Shown: one piece after another, positions 34,377 through 42,453 of the stretch
How the letters are laid out: every line of letters starts with the position of its first letter
Numbering within the stretch: the stretch's first letter is position 1
NCBI GenBank assembly: GCA_913060875.1
Contig: CAJXSL010000001.1
Span: 1,012,464-1,076,463 of the forward strand
DNA: 64,000 nucleotides
From: an uncultured Desulfobacteraceae bacterium
Lineage (GTDB): Bacteria > Desulfobacterota > Desulfobacteria > Desulfobacterales > UBA5852
Reading direction: 5' to 3'
Notes under the pieces: generated by a model
Database searches by the model: none
What the model saw: only the letters and a program-made list of their open reading frames with translations
What the model was told of the DNA's origin: nothing
Made by a program: the position numbers and the translations under genes

Positions 34377-34991
34377 GTGACGGCATCATTTTTACAGGGT
34401 TTCGGGACCGGGGGCGGGTTGATCGTGGCCATCGGGGCCCAGAACGCGTTTGTCCTGTCCCAGGGGGTGCGGCGCAACCACCACCTGGTCATCGCCGCGA
34501 TTTGCATCATCTGCGATGCGGTTTTCATCACGGCCGGCGTCGCCGGTTTTGGATCGGTCATATCCGCGAACACCACCCTGTCGCACTGGGTGACATGGGG
34601 CGGGGCCGGGTTTCTTATCTTTTATGGTCTGGGATCGCTGCGGTCCGCTTTGAAAGGCGGGCGTCTGGATACGAACGACCAGACCGTGCGGTCATTGCGG
34701 GCCGCCATCATCGCGACCCTGGCCGTCACCCTGCTGAATCCGCATTTCTATCTGGATACGGTGGTTCTCCTGGGCAGCGTGAGCAGCCAGTTCCAGGGGG
34801 ACCACCGGCTGTATTTCTGGACCGGGGCGGTTTCGGCGTCCACCTTATGGTTTATCAGCCTGAGCCTGGGCGGACAGATGCTGGCGCCCCTGTTCCGGAA
34901 GCAACTATCCTGGCGCATTCTCGACACCCTGGTTTGCGCCACCATGTGGACCATTGCCGGGTCGTTGGTGATGCATGGAATCGGGGCCTAG
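34377..34991 (+). CDS. argO: LysE/ArgO family arginine (lysine) exporter
   Basis: The 204-residue inner-membrane exporter has five or six hydrophobic helices and the family opening GGGLIVAIGAQNAFVLSQGVRR, then DAVFITAGVAGF and LLNPHFYLDTVVLLG. The start is GTG 34377 with AAAGGGG before it; the frame is open 16 codons further into the repeat upstream. With ArgP nearby it probably exports basic amino acids under lysine/arginine control. The repeats between the two genes may have changed the spacing of the original control region. 34992-35230 holds dispersed-repeat sequence only. Confidence 0.87.
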   Translation: MTASFLQGFGTGGGLIVAIGAQNAFVLSQGVRRNHHLVIAAICIICDAVFITAGVAGFGSVISANTTLSHWVTWGGAGFLIFYGLGSLRSALKGGRLDTNDQTVRSLRAAIIATLAVTLLNPHFYLDTVVLLGSVSSQFQGDHRLYFWTGAVSASTLWFISLSLGGQMLAPLFRKQLSWRILDTLVCATMWTIAGSLVMHGIGA

Positions 34992-35230
34992 AATGGACGT
35001 TTTAACTATTGTCCGTCCAGAAACGGCATCTTTTGGCCCCGAGCGGGCAAGGGTTCAAGTGAAGGATAAGAAGAGGACCTAAGGATTCCGATGAAATAAA
35101 TCACCAGGGCTCAAAGAGATGGAAACGTTGCAGGGGGTCTTAAGATTTACAGCTTTTGGTTTTCACGGGACCCCTCGGCCCCTTGGCTCCTTGAACCCTG
35201 CTTTTCTCGACCCCTGCAATCCTTAAATCT

Positions 35231-35740
35231 CTATCCTCTTTCCGCCAGCATCTCATGGAACCGTTCTTCCAGGAAGCCGTAATACCGGATGCCGAACTCC
35301 AGGGTGGCCATTTTCCAGGGCTCGATATCGCTGGATGAGAAGCGGTCCCGAATGGCCCCCAGGGTTTGGATATGCTCCCTCAGATCATTGATATAGGCTT
35401 CCATCTGGGCCATGCGTTGCTCATTGTCAAGATAATCGAAAAAGAAAATCTTGAGCATGGCCTCATCCCGGATGCGGCCGATTTCAGGCTTGATGGCCAG
35501 CCAGTCCAGAAAAGCCCTCTTTCCCTCATCCGTCAGGGCGTAGACCTTGTTGAGCTTCCCGTTTTTTACGGTCTGGCTGACGCTGACAAAGCCCTGTGTT
35601 TCCAATTTCCTGAACTTGGGGTAAATGCTGCTGAAACCGGTGTTGAAAAAATAACTGGTGCTGTTGTCCATATACTTTTTGATCTGGTAACCGGTCTTTT
35701 CCCCATCCATGAGAAAGCCCAGGAGCATCATTTCAATCAT
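35231..35740 (-). CDS. PadR-family transcriptional regulator
   Basis: The 169-residue protein has a PadR winged helix (IEMMLLGFLMDGEKTGYQIKKYM...SIYPKFRKLETQGFV...YALTDEGKRAF) and a C-terminal helical Vir-type dimer domain (~residues 85-165). Start and stop arrangement puts it 1 base after the ferredoxin-like gene, so the two form an operon. It probably represses that operon in response to an unknown ligand. Confidence 0.85.
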   Translation of the reverse strand: MIEMMLLGFLMDGEKTGYQIKKYMDNSTSYFFNTGFSSIYPKFRKLETQGFVSVSQTVKNGKLNKVYALTDEGKRAFLDWLAIKPEIGRIRDEAMLKIFFFDYLDNEQRMAQMEAYINDLREHIQTLGAIRDRFSSSDIEPWKMATLEFGIRYYGFLEERFHEMLAERG

Positions 35741-35741
35741 A

Positions 35742-36833
35742 TCAACCTTCTTTTTGCTGCATCTTGAGCGGCATCAGGGAGGTTCCCCTTTTCTCTGCGG
35801 TCATGGCCATGAGTTCCTGACCGGTTGACGGCGGGGGCACCTGGAGTTCCTGGGGTTTTTCTTCCAGCCGGATCGCCTCCACGGGGCAGGTGGTGACGCA
35901 GAGGCCGCACCCGATGCACCGGGCCGTGTCGATTTTGGCGGTATCATCCACCGTAATGGCGTTCATCTGGCAGCGGTCCAGGCAGGCTTCGCATGCGGTG
36001 CAGTCTTCCTCTTCGACGACCGCCCAGAATCGGTTGTGGACCAGCTGGCCGGGGTTGGGCAGGCGGTTGAGGGCCCTGAGCACGCCGCAGCAGTCGCCGC
36101 AGCAGTTGCACATGCCGCCGGGGTTGACCATGTTGGCCGGTTGGTTGACCAGGCCGGCTTCCTCGCATTGGTCCAGGATCTTGCAGGCCTCGTCACTGGT
36201 GATATAGCGGGCCATCTTGTTTTCCACGTAGTAGGCGGCGTGGGACCCGAAGAGCAGGCAGACTTCCTTGGGCTTGTCGCAGCCCTGGTCGAGAAGGTTC
36301 TGCTGGGTCCGGCAGATGCAGTTGGTCACGGCGATCTTTTCCTTGCCCTTGACGATGGCCTTGGCATCCTCGAAAGCCGCCACCCGATGGACCACATCCA
36401 CGGATTTCCCCACCGGGATGGTGCGCAGCGGCGGTATGTTGTCGCCCATGCTGTCGAGATACGCCTCTTCCATGTAGGCGTCGGTCAATTCGGCAAACTC
36501 CTTGTCCATGTGTCCGATCTGGAATTCGTAGGCGCCGATGACAAAGGGAATGGCCGAATAGCGTTTGTTGCCGTTTTTGACGTGACGAAAGACCAGTCCG
36601 CGCTGGGCCATGCTTTCCAGCTTGGCGGCCGTTTCCTCCGGTGAGCGGTTGGTCCTTTGCGCCAGGTCGGCGGGGGACTCCAGGAGCATGGAAAGATCCA
36701 GGTAGAGTTCGGCATCTTCCTCGGTGTAAAGCTTTTCAAGGATTTTCAGCTCCACCCCGGACTTGGTGGACGGAAACCCGGTGGAATACTGGTCCATCTG
36801 TTTGCGCAGGTCATGATAAATCGGGGCTGCCAT
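35742..36833 (-). CDS. 4Fe-4S ferredoxin-like protein with winged-helix N-terminus
   Basis: Residues ~40-95 look like a winged-helix fold (LESPADLAQRTNRSPEETAAKLESMAQRGLVFR). Further on are CICR, a CDKPKEVC pair, a CNCCGDCCGV run, and two C-terminal ferredoxin clusters (CTACEACLDRC and CIGCGLCVTTCPVEAI). This is a known deltaproteobacterial type of unknown task. It may transfer electrons to an oxidoreductase outside the window or serve as a redox sensor. It is co-transcribed with the PadR regulator. Confidence 0.8.
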   Translation of the reverse strand: MAAPIYHDLRKQMDQYSTGFPSTKSGVELKILEKLYTEEDAELYLDLSMLLESPADLAQRTNRSPEETAAKLESMAQRGLVFRHVKNGNKRYSAIPFVIGAYEFQIGHMDKEFAELTDAYMEEAYLDSMGDNIPPLRTIPVGKSVDVVHRVAAFEDAKAIVKGKEKIAVTNCICRTQQNLLDQGCDKPKEVCLLFGSHAAYYVENKMARYITSDEACKILDQCEEAGLVNQPANMVNPGGMCNCCGDCCGVLRALNRLPNPGQLVHNRFWAVVEEEDCTACEACLDRCQMNAITVDDTAKIDTARCIGCGLCVTTCPVEAIRLEEKPQELQVPPPSTGQELMAMTAEKRGTSLMPLKMQQKEG

Positions 36834-36949
36834 GCTCTCTCCTTTTGTCTTTTCAGGTTTAAAAAAACGGTGGCCAGCAAAGCCGCCGGCCGGGGCCGGT
36901 TCGACCCTTTATGAAACTAACTCCCGTAGCGCCGAGGCCTGCTTGGCGA

Positions 36950-37062
36950 GGTTGCCTTGAAGCCGTCCCTCTTTCAGCTTGACGCTTTGAGCCTGGCGCT
37001 TAGAGGTTGCCTTGAAGCCGACCCCCTTTCAGCTTGACGCTTTTAGCTTGGCGCTTTTTTAG
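36950..37062. repeat. 'TTTCAGCTTGACGCTTTGAGC' repeat, two tandem units
   Basis: The unit GAGGTTGCCTTGAAGCCG..CCCTTTCAGCTTGACGC is present twice, about 57 bases apart. It is the inverse orientation of the four-unit array at 42206-42400. 36834-36949 shows no gene. Confidence 0.7.
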
Positions 37063-37086
37063 CGTATCACTGAAATCACATTGGCT

Positions 37087-37105
37087 ATATATCAAAGTGA
37101 TATAT
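37087..37105. promoter_or_regulatory. Likely ArsR operator upstream of arsR
   Basis: ATATATCA-AAG-TGATATAT is a perfect 8-3-8 inverted repeat. It lies ~108 bases before the arsR start and resembles the AT-rich dyads bound by ArsR/SmtB repressors. A second palindrome ATATCGCGATAT occurs at 37586-37597 before the permease gene. Confidence 0.6.
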
Positions 37106-37212
37106 GTTTGTATGTCAATATCGGCTTCTTGAGTCAAGTGCTTTTTTACAAAGAGCGGTTGACATGGGCGAAGTGGAACTATATATTCCTGAAAAACGAT
37201 ATGGAGGGTGCT

Positions 37213-37560
37213 GTGAAAGAATTTATCCGGGTCATGAAGGCCCTTTCCGATCCGACAAGGGTCAAGATACTGAAAATTCTGGAAAAACGTCTGATGTGCG
37301 TCTGCGAGATTCAGACCGCCATTGGCGCCGCCCAGTCTACAACCAGTAAGCATCTGAAAATGTTGGAAGATGCGGGGCTTGTGGAGTCCCACAAGGATGG
37401 CTTGTGGGTCAATTATACCCTTGCCGACGGAAGGCAGAGCCCTTATGCCGCCTCCCTTCTGGGCAATCTGCGGCACTGGCTGAATGACGAAAAGGACATA
37501 TCCGCAATCCTGGAGAGCATCGATCAAATCGACCGTTTCCAAATTTTGAACAAGGCCTGA
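37213..37560 (+). CDS. arsR: ArsR-family repressor
   Basis: The winged-helix protein (KEFIRVMKALSDPTRVKILKILEKRLMCVCEIQTAIG...TTSKHLKMLEDAGLV) has the CVCE motif in the DNA-recognition region that binds As(III) in ArsR. GTG 37213 is chosen because GGAGGG stands 4-5 bases before it and the resulting start (MKEFIRVM) is usual for the family; ATG 37201 is in frame. It heads the arsenic island, with a dyad operator upstream. Confidence 0.82.
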   Translation: MKEFIRVMKALSDPTRVKILKILEKRLMCVCEIQTAIGAAQSTTSKHLKMLEDAGLVESHKDGLWVNYTLADGRQSPYAASLLGNLRHWLNDEKDISAILESIDQIDRFQILNKA

Positions 37561-37585
37561 TTTTTTTTAACCTTAGTATATCATA

Positions 37586-37597
37586 ATATCGCGATAT
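37586..37597. promoter_or_regulatory. Palindrome ATATCGCGATAT before the permease gene
   Basis: A 12-bp perfect palindrome within TATATCATAATATCGCGATA, similar in style to the dyad before arsR. It may be a second site for the same repressor. Confidence 0.45.
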
Positions 37598-37621
37598 ATA
37601 GAATTATGAACCAAATCTCAT

Positions 37622-37766
37622 TAGTGTCCGTCCATAAATGGTAGGTTTTGGTTCCTGGCAAGGCCCGAGCGAGATTTCAACCGGAGGAATAGTCCGCTAT
37701 TGCGAGGATTGAAAACGAGCGAGAACGCCGCCAGGGGCCGAAAGATACCGTTTACGGATGGGCACT
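37622..37766. repeat. Dispersed repeat G, copy 1
   Basis: It carries GTCCGTCCATAAATGGTA, CAACCGGAGGAATAG, GGATTGAAAACGAGCGAGAA, CGCC and GGGCCGAAAGATACC. The same middle and right blocks recur at 55610-55700, and the left end recurs near 35013. The two ends (TCCATAAATGGTA and TACCGTTTACGGA) are roughly inverted. Confidence 0.6.
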
Positions 37767-37816
37767 CATTACCAAAGACGCCACATTTGCTGGCGGAAAT
37801 TTAGGAGTCCGGAATC

Positions 37817-39205
37817 ATGAGCGAAACCCTTTCACTGGGCAACAACGGTCGTTCTTTGGACGCGTCGTATGATGAAAACAAGGAAATGGAAGCGGAACCG
37901 AGCCAGATTGACTGGAAAAGCATTATCAAACCGCTGAGTCTCATCGTCGGCGGGTTTCTTTTAATCTTTTTCCTGCCCATGGAAAGCGGGCGATTCACCA
38001 ATGCGGTGATCGAATCGCTGGCTTTGGCCAAATGGTATGCCCAGGAGCACGTGCTGCTGTGCCTGGTGCCGGCCTTTTTTATTGCCGGTGCGGTGGCCGT
38101 CTTCGTTTCCCAGGGAGCGGTGATGAAATACCTGGGCGCCGGTGCGAACAAGGTGCTCTCTTACGGTGTGGCAAGCGTATCCGGTTCCGTATTGGCGGTT
38201 TGCTCTTGCACCATCCTGCCGCTGTTCGCCGGCATATGGAAACGGGGGGCCGGATTGGGACCGGCCATCGCTTTTCTCTATTCCGGCCCGGCCATCAACG
38301 TTTTGGCCATCATCCTGACCGCCCGCATCCTGGGGCCTGAGATCGGGGCGGCCCGCGCTGTTGGTGCGATCATTTTCAGTATTGTCATCGGCCTGTTCAT
38401 GCACCTGATGTTCAGGAAGGAAGAAGAAGCCAAAGCGGCTGCCGCCATGCATATGCCGGAGCCGGAAGTCGAGCGGCCTCTCTGGCAGACCACACTGCTT
38501 TTTGCCGTTATGGTGGGCCTTCTGGTATCCGCGACATGGGGGAAACCGGAACAGGCGGGCGGTTTCTGGTCCGCTGTATTTGCCGTGAAATGGCTTTTGG
38601 CCGGCGGGTTTGCAGCACTGTTAGGCATCCTGATGGTGCGTTGGATGCGTGTCCGACTATACAAACTGATCGTTGCCATTGCGGCGGTCCTGATGCCTGC
38701 CGTGCTTCTTCCCCAACACCCCCTGATCGCATTTTCCGTGGGTCTGGTCGCATTTGTCAGCCTCTTGACCACAACCCGGGGCGAAACCGAAACCTGGTTC
38801 ACGGCCTCATGGGATTTTGCCAAGCAGATCCTGCCGCTTTTGCTGGCGGGCGTTCTGGTGGCGGGCCTGCTTTTGGGCCAGCCCGGCTCTGAGGGCTTGA
38901 TTCCTTCCGCCTGGATCAGCGGCCTTGTGGGCGGCAATTCTTTCTGGGCCAACCTGTTCGCCTCTGTGGTGGGGGCCTTCATGTACTTTGCAACCCTTAC
39001 GGAAGTGCCCATCCTGCAAGGCCTTATTGGTGCCGGCATGGGCAAGGGACCGGCGCTGGCCCTGCTTTTGGCCGGACCCGCCCTGAGTTTGCCGAACATG
39101 CTTGTCATTCGCAGTGTCTTGGGGACTAAAAAGACCGCCGTTTTTGTCTTGCTCGTGGTGGTAATGGCCACCATCAGCGGTCTGATTTTTGGCCACTTTT
39201 TTTAG
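37817..39205 (+). CDS. ArsP/SO_0444-type permease (DUF318 family)
   Basis: The 462-residue membrane protein has about ten helices in two halves. The first half has the family core CSCTILPLFAGIWKRGAGLGPAIAFLYSGPAINVLAI in the fourth to fifth helix region, and the second half ends with TEVPILQGLIGAGMGKGPALALLLAGPALSLPNM. Members export trivalent organoarsenicals or related metalloids. The neighbours (ArsR, thioredoxins, ArsC, Acr3) fit. AGGAG precedes the ATG. Confidence 0.8.
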   Translation: MSETLSLGNNGRSLDASYDENKEMEAEPSQIDWKSIIKPLSLIVGGFLLIFFLPMESGRFTNAVIESLALAKWYAQEHVLLCLVPAFFIAGAVAVFVSQGAVMKYLGAGANKVLSYGVASVSGSVLAVCSCTILPLFAGIWKRGAGLGPAIAFLYSGPAINVLAIILTARILGPEIGAARAVGAIIFSIVIGLFMHLMFRKEEEAKAAAAMHMPEPEVERPLWQTTLLFAVMVGLLVSATWGKPEQAGGFWSAVFAVKWLLAGGFAALLGILMVRWMRVRLYKLIVAIAAVLMPAVLLPQHPLIAFSVGLVAFVSLLTTTRGETETWFTASWDFAKQILPLLLAGVLVAGLLLGQPGSEGLIPSAWISGLVGGNSFWANLFASVVGAFMYFATLTEVPILQGLIGAGMGKGPALALLLAGPALSLPNMLVIRSVLGTKKTAVFVLLVVVMATISGLIFGHFF

Positions 39206-39246
39206 GATCGCAGAAAACCAATTTGAATCTACCACGGTATAACCGA

Positions 39247-39406
39247 ATGCGGTTATCCGGAAAGACCAATTTGGGTAAAATGTAACAGCTTGAACCACGA
39301 AGATCACGAAGGACACGAAGAGGTCAACTGCTCTGGCCGGTTTTTCTTCGTGGCCTTCGTGCTCTTCGTGGTAATTCTTGTTGACTGGAGCTTTGCAGAG
39401 AATCGT
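39247..39406 (-). repeat. 'CACGAAG' repeat family, copy 5 (inverted)
   Basis: Read on the minus strand it has the same order of blocks as copies 1-4. It separates the permease gene from the small thioredoxin gene and could act as a processing or attenuation hairpin within the operon. Confidence 0.85.
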
Positions 39407-39431
39407 TATTGTTAATGAAAAGGAGAAAACC

Positions 39432-39665
39432 ATGGACATCAAAGTATTGGGGCCCGGGTGCCCGAAATGCCAGCAGGCCGAAAAAATCGTTAAAGACGCC
39501 GTGGCCGAAAGCGGCGTGGACGCATCGGTGGAGAAAGTCACCGACACGCTGGCCATTGCCGAATATGGGGTGTTCGGAACCCCGGCGGTCGTTGTGGATG
39601 GCGACGTCAAATCGGTGGGCAAAATTCCCAAAAAGGAAGATGTGATCGCCTGGATCGGAAAATAG
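39432..39665 (+). CDS. Small redox-active thioredoxin/glutaredoxin-like protein
   Basis: The 77-residue cytoplasmic thioredoxin-fold protein has the active site GPGCPKCQQ and the cis-Pro loop FGTPAVVVDG. It matches the TM0996/MTH895 family often next to ArsP-type permeases. It probably supplies electrons to reduce arsenicals or keeps the permease cysteines reduced. ATG 39432 follows AAAAGGAG; a longer frame upstream reads into the repeat. Confidence 0.85.
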   Translation: MDIKVLGPGCPKCQQAEKIVKDAVAESGVDASVEKVTDTLAIAEYGVFGTPAVVVDGDVKSVGKIPKKEDVIAWIGK

Positions 39666-39681
39666 CAAGGGGAGGGGTGAT

Positions 39682-40080
39682 ATGAAGAATCGATCCGGAT
39701 GGTTTACCCATTGCTTTTTGCTAATGGCCGGCCTGGCTCTTTTTGCACCGGCTGGCAGTCACGCGGAGGCCGATGTGGATTTTAATGCGCTTCCGGTCAA
39801 GGGCATGGTGACCATGATCGATCTGGGGGCCAAAAAGTGCGTTCCCTGCAAAATGATGGCGCCCATCATGGAAAAAATGGAAAAGAAGTATGATGGCAAA
39901 GCCGCCATCGTGTTCATCGACGTGTGGGAGCACAGGGACCAGGCCAAGCGTTTTGGTATCAGGGGTATCCCCACACAGATATTTTATGATGCCGACGGCA
40001 AAGAAGTGACACGCCATGTGGGCTTTATGCCCGAAGAGAATATCATCGAAACGCTTCGACAGTTGGGCGTCGAGCCGTAA
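39682..40080 (+). CDS. Exported thioredoxin-family protein
   Basis: A signal peptide (about residues 1-28) precedes a thioredoxin fold with CVPC active site (GAKKCVPCKMMAPIMEKM) and cis-Pro loop IRGIPTQIFYD. It probably works in the periplasm and receives electrons from the CcdA-like membrane protein encoded next. It starts 16 bases after the preceding small thioredoxin gene. Confidence 0.87.
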   Translation: MKNRSGWFTHCFLLMAGLALFAPAGSHAEADVDFNALPVKGMVTMIDLGAKKCVPCKMMAPIMEKMEKKYDGKAAIVFIDVWEHRDQAKRFGIRGIPTQIFYDADGKEVTRHVGFMPEENIIETLRQLGVEP

Positions 40081-40095
40081 CGCCGGGAGCCTCGA

Positions 40096-40812
40096 ATGCT
40101 GGATTCTTTTTTCATCACCATCAACATGTGGATGACCAGCGCTTCGGCCGTTGCCTTTATGGGCTGTTTTCTCTGGGGCATGGTGAGCGTCATGTTCAGC
40201 CCCTGCCATCTGGCTTCCATCCCCCTGATCGTCGCTTATGTTGCCGGCCAGGAGAACGCCGTAAATCCCAGGCGGGCAAGCATTTATGCCGGTGCGTTTA
40301 CCGCCGGGCTGTTCGTCACCATTGCCCTGGTCGGCATTGTCTGCGCCTGGCTGGGGCGCATGCTCGGGGATGTGGGGCTGTGGTGGCAACTGCCGGTGGG
40401 CCTGATTTTGATATGGGTGGCATTGGGGATGCTGGGGGTTCAGGCCTGCACCATGTCCGGGTCGATGCTGTATCGATGGAACCTGCGCGGCGTTCACGGT
40501 GCTTTTGGTTTGGGGCTGGCCTATGGCATTTTATCCGGTTCATGCACGTTCGGGTTTATTGCCCCCATTCTGGCCGTGGTCACCGTCCAGAAAGCGGTGG
40601 CCACCGGATCGCTGATGATGATCCTGTTTGCCCTGGGGCATTGCCTGCCCATCGTGATCGCCGGCAGCTCCACCGCCTTCGTGAGAAAATTGACCGAAAA
40701 TCACGCCTGGCAGGGCGCCGGCAACTGGTTCCGCAAAGGCGCCGGTGTGGTCGTCGGTTTGATGGGCCTGTATTTCGCGATCCGTCCCTTCATCGATGCC
40801 GGCAATACCTGA
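40096..40812 (+). CDS. CcdA/DsbD-like transmembrane electron carrier
   Basis: The 238-residue membrane protein has six hydrophobic helices. The redox cysteines are in the first helix (FSPCHLASIPLIVAY) and the fourth (LSGSCTFGFIAPIL), as in CcdA. It passes electrons from cytoplasmic thioredoxin to a periplasmic acceptor, presumably the exported thioredoxin encoded 15 bases upstream. The trio looks like a relay added to the arsenic genes. Confidence 0.87.
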   Translation: MLDSFFITINMWMTSASAVAFMGCFLWGMVSVMFSPCHLASIPLIVAYVAGQENAVNPRRASIYAGAFTAGLFVTIALVGIVCAWLGRMLGDVGLWWQLPVGLILIWVALGMLGVQACTMSGSMLYRWNLRGVHGAFGLGLAYGILSGSCTFGFIAPILAVVTVQKAVATGSLMMILFALGHCLPIVIAGSSTAFVRKLTENHAWQGAGNWFRKGAGVVVGLMGLYFAIRPFIDAGNT

Positions 40813-40864
40813 TGGAAATTAAATCAAGGGGGAGAAGATTCTTCTCGAATCCAATTGAGAGCAT

Positions 40865-41674
40865 ATGGTAAACCGAACGTCCTTGCTTGCAGCGCTAATT
40901 TTTACATTGATCGGGTCAACAGCCACCACTGCCGCTGCCAGGCAGTTCAACAATGTCGTGATCATTTCCATCGATGCCCTTCATCCTGAGGCGCTTAAGT
41001 CAGCCCAAATTCCAACCATAAACAAACTAATGCAAACCGGGGCTTACACCCTGGATGGACGCAGCACCGAGCCTCCCAAAACACTGATTGCCCACACGGC
41101 AATGTTTACCGGACTGTTTCCGGTGGAAAGCGGTAAGCTGGATAACGACTGGATGCCTGGCGAGGCGACCGTAAAACATGAGACCATCTTCGACGATGCC
41201 AAAGGCAAAAATTTCAAAACCGGCTATTTCTTTTCCAAAGAGAAGCTTGGGTATCTGGTCAACAAGGCCATCGATGTGCAGGCGTGGTCGCCGGACGGCG
41301 CTGTCGATTTGGCCGAGACGTTTATCAAAACCGATGGCCGCCATTTTGTTTTTCTGCACATAAGCGGTTTGGATCAAGTGGGACCGGAATATGGATGGCT
41401 ATCGCCGGAGTATCTGGAGGAGCTGTCCTTCATCGATGACTACCTCACACCGCTGGTGGAAACGGTGATAGGGAAACAAAATTATTTATTGATCGTTACC
41501 AGTGACCATGCCGGGCACGATAAAATCCATGGCAGCGATCATCCGGAAGACTACCGATTGCCCTTGCTGATCTGCTCCGATACGGTTGTCGTCCAACCGG
41601 TTAAGGATAGGCCCTTTTCGATAGTGAACTTCAGGGAAATGCTTGCGGGTATGATAAATGCGCCGGGGCATTGA
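40865..41674 (+). CDS. Exported type I phosphodiesterase/alkaline-phosphatase-like protein
   Basis: The 269-residue protein has an N-terminal signal peptide and the nucleotide pyrophosphatase/phosphodiesterase pattern: a metal-binding VVIISIDALHPEAL, a likely nucleophile Thr in PPKTLIAHTAMFTGLFP, and TSDHAGHD with a further His in HGSDHPED. It hydrolyses phosphate esters or diesters in the periplasm; the substrate is unknown. It follows the ccdA-like gene by 52 bases on the same strand. Its link to arsenic is only by position. Confidence 0.75.
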   Translation: MVNRTSLLAALIFTLIGSTATTAAARQFNNVVIISIDALHPEALKSAQIPTINKLMQTGAYTLDGRSTEPPKTLIAHTAMFTGLFPVESGKLDNDWMPGEATVKHETIFDDAKGKNFKTGYFFSKEKLGYLVNKAIDVQAWSPDGAVDLAETFIKTDGRHFVFLHISGLDQVGPEYGWLSPEYLEELSFIDDYLTPLVETVIGKQNYLLIVTSDHAGHDKIHGSDHPEDYRLPLLICSDTVVVQPVKDRPFSIVNFREMLAGMINAPGH

Positions 41675-41690
41675 GATTCGCATTTGTCGC

Positions 41691-41796
41691 GACTAACCCG
41701 AATATTTCACGTGTTCGTATCAAATTTCTTGACATGCCAACGTCGCCTGAATTAGTGGATTAGTTCAATTCGTTAATTCACGAAATATAGGAATTA
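41691..41796. mobile_element. MITE-like family 1, short remnant
   Basis: CTAACCCGAATATTTCACGTGTTCG at the left (in part) and CACGAAATATAGGAATTAGCCC at the right resemble the family ends, with an unrelated ~60 bp between. It ends 6 bases before the second arsR start, so its sequence may contain that gene's promoter. Confidence 0.5.
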
Positions 41797-41801
41797 GCCC
41801 A

Positions 41802-42164
41802 ATGCGCCACATTGTCAGGACTACCAAAGCCCTTGCCGATGAAAGCAGGCTCCGGATCATCGGTGTCTTGAGGGGGCGCGAATTGTGCGTCTGCCAGTTG
41901 ATCGAGCTGCTTGGCCTTGCGCCGTCCACCGTATCCAAACATCTGTCGATCCTGAGAAGTGCGCGGTTGATCGACAGCCGCAAGCAGGGACGCTGGATGT
42001 ATTACCGCCTGGCCGACCCGGCGGGCGCATCCCGCCATATTATCGGGGCGCTGGATTGGACGGTTCGGTCGGTTGCGGCAACCGACCAGTTTGTTTGGGA
42101 CAATGAGCGGATGGAAGCGATTCTTGCAATCGATCCGGAAATCCTTTGCAGCCGGCAGCATTGA
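41802..42164 (+). CDS. arsR: Second ArsR-family repressor
   Basis: The 120-residue winged-helix protein (TTKALADESRLRIIGVLRGRELCVCQLIELLGLAPSTVSKHLSILRSA) has the CVCQL arsenic-type cysteine pair in the recognition region. It is only distantly similar to the ArsR at 37213. It probably controls arsC, acr3 and the iron-sulfur gene that follow. A four-unit repeat array separates it from arsC. Confidence 0.85.
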   Translation: MRHIVRTTKALADESRLRIIGVLRGRELCVCQLIELLGLAPSTVSKHLSILRSARLIDSRKQGRWMYYRLADPAGASRHIIGALDWTVRSVAATDQFVWDNERMEAILAIDPEILCSRQH

Positions 42165-42205
42165 TCCGGTGCCTGTGAAAACGGAAGCTGATGGGAAAGC
42201 TTGTA

Positions 42206-42400
42206 TGAAAAAAGCGCCAAGCTCAAAGCGTCAAGCTGAAAGGGTAACTGCTTCAAGTCAACCCCTAAGTGCCGAGCTCAAAGCGTTAAGCTGAAAGGGT
42301 GGGCTGCTTAAAGGCAACTTCTAAGCGCCAAGCTCAAAGCGTCAAGCTGAAAGGGTGACTGCTTCTAGGCAACTACTAAGCGACAAGCTCAAATCGTCGC
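42206..42400. repeat. Tandem array of the 'AAGCTCAAAGCGTCAAGCTGAAAGGG' repeat
   Basis: Four units of about 60-67 bp, each with GC(C/G)AAGCTCAAAGCGT(C/T)AAGC and TGAAAGGG(T), then a variable CTGCTT..AA..CAACT(T/A)CTAAG. The last unit is truncated. It is the opposite orientation to the two-unit array at 36950-37062. It is not CRISPR-like, because the 'spacers' are themselves related. Confidence 0.8.
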
Positions 42401-42453
42401 CATGCCTGCCGCAGTCGGCGGTTTTGCTGAAACCTTAAAATAATCAAGTCATC

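Noticed and set aside
34190-34389. Short frames with NHEDHEGHEG...LLWPVFLRALRA motifs in the CACGAAG repeats
   Set aside because: The same peptide appears from every copy because it is the translation of the repeat; no start signals and variable ends.
42206-42400. Possible CRISPR array
   Set aside because: Units are ~60-67 bp with related interspersed sequence; no unique spacers of uniform length and no cas genes.
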